NCBI GenBank assembly: GCA_947504205.1
Contig: CANNGL010000004.1
Coordinates: forward strand, 372,001-436,000
Source: an uncultured Litoreibacter sp.
GTDB lineage: Bacteria > Pseudomonadota > Alphaproteobacteria > Rhodobacterales > Rhodobacteraceae
Reading direction: 5' to 3'
DNA: 64,000 bases
A program made the translations under genes and the position numbers. Under the pieces are notes generated by a model that made no database searches, had not been told where the DNA came from, and saw nothing but the letters and a program-made list of their open reading frames with translations. Below are positions 60,648 through 64,000 of this stretch, one piece after another (within the stretch, counting starts at the first letter, position 1; each line of letters starts with the position of its first letter).

Positions 60648-63185
60648 ATGAAAGACGCCACGCCCAAAGCAATATTCCTGTCGGACTATACGCCCCCTGC
60701 CCATCTCGTTGATAAGGTGGAGCTGACCTTCAAGCTGCATCCCACGGCGACCCGGGTGATCTCAAAAATCGCGTTTCGTCCAAACCCGGAGGCCAAGGAC
60801 AACACTTTCTATCTCCATGGTGAGGAGTTGGACCTGAAATGGGCCAAGATAGACGGGGCCGAGATCACACCTCAACTGACCGAGTTGGGTTTGACTGCTC
60901 TGGTGCCCGACGCGCCTTTTGTCTTTGAGGCCGAGGTTGAAATTAGCCCGTCCACGAACACCGCTCTCGAAGGCCTCTACATGTCGAACGGCATGTATTG
61001 CACGCAATGCGAGGCCGAGGGTTTCCGCAAGATAACCTACTATCCTGATCGACCAGACGTCATGGGCGTCTTCTCCGTGACAATCGAAGGCGACGAAAAG
61101 GTCAAACTGTCCAACGGCAACGATCTGGGCGGCGGCAAATGGCATGATCCCTGGCCCAAACCAGCCTATCTGTTTGCCCTCGTGGCGGGCGATCTGATCG
61201 CTCATCCCGGCCACTTCACCACCATGTCCGGCAAACAGGTCGAGCTGAATATCTGGGTGCGCCCCGGGGATGAGCACAAATGTGCATTCGGGATGGAAGC
61301 GCTCATCGCCTCGATGAAATGGGACGAGCAGGTCTATGGCCGTGAATATGACCTCGATCTGTTCAATATCGTTGCCGTGGACGACTTCAACATGGGGGCG
61401 ATGGAGAACAAAGGCTTGAACATTTTCAACTCTTCCGCCGTTCTCGCCAGCCCTGAGACGTCTACAGATTCAAATTTCGAACGTATCGAAGCTATCATCG
61501 CGCATGAATACTTTCACAACTGGACCGGCAACCGGATCACCTGTCGCGACTGGTTTCAGCTTTGCCTGAAGGAAGGTTTGACCGTTTTCCGCGATCAGCA
61601 ATTCTCATCCGACTTGCGCGGGGCAGCCACCCAACGCATCGCCAATGTTCAAGCCCTGCGCGCCCGCCAGTTCCGCGAGGACAATGGCCCGCTCGCCCAT
61701 CCCGTCCGGCCAGAAAGTTTTGTGGAGATCAACAACTTCTACACCGCCACGGTCTACGAGAAAGGCGCCGAGGTGATCGGCATGCTGAAAACCCTGATCG
61801 GTGACGAGAAATACTATGAGGGCTGCGATCTCTATTTCGACCGGCATGACGGACAAGCCTGCACGATCGAGGACTGGCTGAAATGCTTCGAAGACGTCAC
61901 AGGCCGCGACCTGAGCCAGTTCAAGCTGTGGTATTCACAAGCCGGCACGCCGCGGGTCGAGATATCCGAGGACTGGAATGATGGCACCTACACCCTGACC
62001 TTCAAGCAGAGCACGCCCGCCACGCCGGGTCAGGACAGCAAGGATCCCAAGGTGATCCCGATCGCTGTCGGTCTGCTTGCCGAAGATGGTACCGAAATTC
62101 AGGCCACACATGTCTGCGAAGTCACCGACGAGGTGCACAAATTCCGTTTTCCGGGTTTGGCGGCGAAGCCCATCCCCTCGATCAATCGCAACTTCTCGGC
62201 GCCGATTATCCTCGAACGCGAACAGACCAACGCGGATCGCGCATTCCTGCTGGCCCATGACACCGATCCGTTCAACAAATGGGAAGCGGGCCGCGCCCTT
62301 GCCCGTGATGTTCTGATCCGCATGGTTGCGGACGACGCGGCACCCGATCAGGCCTATCTCGACGGGCTGGTGGCCGTGGCCCGCGATGACCGCCTTGATC
62401 CCGATTTCAAGGCACTCGCCTTCAACCTGCCGTCGAATGACGACATACAGCAAGCCCTCTTTGATGGTGGCATCACGCCTGACCCAACGAAAATATACCT
62501 TGCAGGCCAGACACTTGGCCAATCCATTGCCCAGGCAATGCAAGATCTGCTGCCGCGCATCTACGCCGAAATGCAGATCGATGGCCCTTACGCGCCCGAT
62601 GCCAAAAGCGCGTCCAAACGCAGTTGGGGCAACACCGCGCTGTCGCTTCTGTCCCGGCTCGACGGTGGCGCTCAGGCAGCCAAGCAATATGACAGCGCAG
62701 ATAACATGACCCAGCAACTGGCCGCGCTGAGTTGCCTTCTGCGCGCCGAGGTCGGCGACAGCCAGAACGCCGCCTTCTACGATCAGTGGAAAAACGATCG
62801 TCTGGTGATCGACAAATGGTTTGCCATGCAGATCATGCACGCCAAGATGAGCGACGCAGCCCCTAAGGTCGAAGAAATGACCCGCCATCCCGATTTCACC
62901 ATGACAAACCCCAACCGCTTCCGCGCCGTCTTCGGCGCTTTGGGTGGCAACGCTGCGGGCTTTCACGATGCCTCCGGCGACGGCTACCGGGTCATGGGCG
63001 ACTGGCTGATCAAGCTCGATGCCAAGAACCCGCAAACCACCGCGCGCATGACCTCCGTCTTCGAGACATGGCGGCGCTTTGACGCCGACCGTCAGGGCAT
63101 GATCCGCGAGACCTTGGAACGCATCAAATCCGCCCCTAACCTGAGCCGCGACACAACAGAAATGGTAACTCGAATTCTGGCCTGA
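60648..63185 (+). CDS. pepN: Aminopeptidase N (M1 family)
   Basis: This 845-residue zinc aminopeptidase trims N-terminal residues from peptides. The exopeptidase motif is GAMENKGLNIFN and the zinc site is HEYFHNW with the distal Glu in LCLKEGLTVF. The usual N-terminal beta domain and C-terminal helical domain (FQACDLVFK-type repeats absent; NADRAFLLAHDTDPFNKWEA present) follow. I prefer the ATG at 60648 (MKDATPKAIFLSDYTPPA), as in relatives; 60606 would add 14 residues. Confidence 0.95.
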   Translation: MKDATPKAIFLSDYTPPAHLVDKVELTFKLHPTATRVISKIAFRPNPEAKDNTFYLHGEELDLKWAKIDGAEITPQLTELGLTALVPDAPFVFEAEVEISPSTNTALEGLYMSNGMYCTQCEAEGFRKITYYPDRPDVMGVFSVTIEGDEKVKLSNGNDLGGGKWHDPWPKPAYLFALVAGDLIAHPGHFTTMSGKQVELNIWVRPGDEHKCAFGMEALIASMKWDEQVYGREYDLDLFNIVAVDDFNMGAMENKGLNIFNSSAVLASPETSTDSNFERIEAIIAHEYFHNWTGNRITCRDWFQLCLKEGLTVFRDQQFSSDLRGAATQRIANVQALRARQFREDNGPLAHPVRPESFVEINNFYTATVYEKGAEVIGMLKTLIGDEKYYEGCDLYFDRHDGQACTIEDWLKCFEDVTGRDLSQFKLWYSQAGTPRVEISEDWNDGTYTLTFKQSTPATPGQDSKDPKVIPIAVGLLAEDGTEIQATHVCEVTDEVHKFRFPGLAAKPIPSINRNFSAPIILEREQTNADRAFLLAHDTDPFNKWEAGRALARDVLIRMVADDAAPDQAYLDGLVAVARDDRLDPDFKALAFNLPSNDDIQQALFDGGITPDPTKIYLAGQTLGQSIAQAMQDLLPRIYAEMQIDGPYAPDAKSASKRSWGNTALSLLSRLDGGAQAAKQYDSADNMTQQLAALSCLLRAEVGDSQNAAFYDQWKNDRLVIDKWFAMQIMHAKMSDAAPKVEEMTRHPDFTMTNPNRFRAVFGALGGNAAGFHDASGDGYRVMGDWLIKLDAKNPQTTARMTSVFETWRRFDADRQGMIRETLERIKSAPNLSRDTTEMVTRILA

Positions 63186-63246
63186 CGGGCCATAAATTCG
63201 CCCCGTTCCATCTTTAAGCCCGCCCGAAACCACGTAGGAACACAAG

Positions 63247-63999
63247 ATGCGTCAGAAGAAAAATATGCTGATCACCGGGGCCAGCACCGGCATCGGGGCC
63301 GCAACGGCGGTGCTGGCAGCCAAGAACGGCTACAATATCGGCATTCACTACAATTCTGACGACAAGGGCGCCCGTCTGGTCTCTCAACTTTGCGAAGATG
63401 AGGGCGCAATTACCCATATCTTTCAAGGAGATGTGGCCAAGCCTGAAGACATCTCGCGGGTGTTTACGGAATTTGACGCAGCCTTCACCCAGCTGGACGT
63501 TCTGGTCAATAATGCAGGCATCGTCGACAATGCCGCTCGGGTGGATGAGATGTCGGCCGAGCGGTTGCGCCGGATGGTCGATGTCAATCTGATCGGCGCG
63601 TTTCTCGTGGCGCAGGAGGCCGTGTTGCGCATGTCCAGCGCCTATGGTGGCGAAGGCGGAGCAATCGTCAACATCAGCTCTGCCGCGGCAAAGCTGGGCG
63701 CGGCCAACCAATATGTCGATTACGCCGCCACCAAGGCGGGCATCGACATCTTCACCGTGGGCTTGTCACAGGAGGTTGCGACCGAAGGCATTCGGGTCAA
63801 CGCCGTCCGGCCTGGCATTATTGAAACCGCGATCCACGCCAAGGGCGGCCAACCCGACCGTGCCGAGGAAATGGCTCCTAAAGTGCCGATGCAACGCGCA
63901 GGCGCTGCCGAAGAGGTCGCCCATGCGATCCTTTGGCTCAGCTCGGAAGCCGCATCCTATGTCACCGGCACCTGTCTTGATGTGTCTGGCGGGCGTTAG
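63247..63999 (+). CDS. SDR-family oxidoreductase
   Basis: This 250-residue short-chain dehydrogenase has the cofactor motif TGASTGIG (residues 10-17) and NNAG. The catalytic serine lies in IVNISSAAAK and the Y-x3-K pair in YVDYAATKAG. The IHYNSDDKGA segment after the second strand suggests NADP preference (inference). It resembles glucose-1-dehydrogenase/YgfF-type enzymes; the substrate is unknown. Its stop is one base before the window end, so it is complete. Confidence 0.9.
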   Translation: MRQKKNMLITGASTGIGAATAVLAAKNGYNIGIHYNSDDKGARLVSQLCEDEGAITHIFQGDVAKPEDISRVFTEFDAAFTQLDVLVNNAGIVDNAARVDEMSAERLRRMVDVNLIGAFLVAQEAVLRMSSAYGGEGGAIVNISSAAAKLGAANQYVDYAATKAGIDIFTVGLSQEVATEGIRVNAVRPGIIETAIHAKGGQPDRAEEMAPKVPMQRAGAAEEVAHAILWLSSEAASYVTGTCLDVSGGR

Positions 64000-64000
64000 T

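Noticed and set aside
61935-63245. 436-residue frame antisense to pepN
   Set aside because: Same reason: the aminopeptidase is certain and the antisense protein looks random.

Overview
The window looks like chromosomal DNA from a marine-type Rhodobacterales alphaproteobacterium (Roseobacter group). The evidence is the gene orders and families seen: the bamE / yceD-rpmF-plsX-fabH-ihfA-merR block, the erpA / dgt-argS-SPOR-nagZ-scpA-scpB block, a DksA that keeps only one of four zinc cysteines, two proteins with VPLPA-type C-terminal sorting signals, and small families otherwise seen in Rhodobacter relatives. The DNA is GC-rich with strong codon bias, so long antisense ORFs run opposite most real genes. 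Those have been left out. No prophage, CRISPR array, integrase or plasmid functions were seen.

Layout. 1-10.3 kb: start of a lipoprotein-export permease gene (LolC/E, cut by the left edge), a GT42/DUF115-like protein, a D-malate/tartrate dehydrogenase, a two-domain VOC protein, an arsR-AHSA1-GFA operon with a visible promoter and operator, proS, an EamA-MATE exporter pair, and a TPR protein. 10.3-16.5 kb is the most accessory part: two VPLPA-CTERM secreted proteins flank parE, an AT-rich orphan gene, and a REP-associated tyrosine transposase (RAYT) surrounded by six copies of its palindromic repeats. 16.5-20.3 kb: CsbD, small secreted proteins, two paralogous c-type cytochromes, an HExxH lipoprotein, an SDR and a small DMT permease. 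20.3-30.5 kb: msrB / olsB, uup, an Ldh-family oxidoreductase, the fatty-acid/phospholipid block, tRNA-Pro(GGG) with promoter and terminator, and a long Dcd.

30.5-41 kb: EamA permease, the condensin (scpAB)-nagZ-SPOR-argS-dgt operon read leftward, an A-type Fe-S carrier, exonuclease III, a LysE exporter and dksA. 41-46.5 kb: a MoxR ATPase and a CoxE-like VWA protein separated by a GNAT enzyme, a DUF2927 lipoprotein and a tiny membrane protein, then a metal-ligand-free M24 protein. 46.5-51.4 kb: a small repeat-containing secreted protein, M48 protease, PIN protein overlapping an rRNA methyltransferase, a lipoprotein, a 44-aa gene followed by two stacked hairpins, and an HpcH aldolase. 51.5-64 kb: ligase-associated exonuclease plus ATP-dependent DNA ligase, a PDC-hydrolase-like amidohydrolase, SCP2 protein, PuuD-like hydrolase, malate synthase G, a photolyase overlapping a DUF2256 mini-protein, pepN and an SDR.

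The best candidates for something unusual are the RAYT/REP cluster (with a REP-like palindrome inside the transposase gene), a dispersed intergenic element whose GGAGG serves as a ribosome-binding site at one copy, the MoxR-CoxE cassette, and the 44-aa gene with its double hairpin. No complete new system could be demonstrated from sequence alone.
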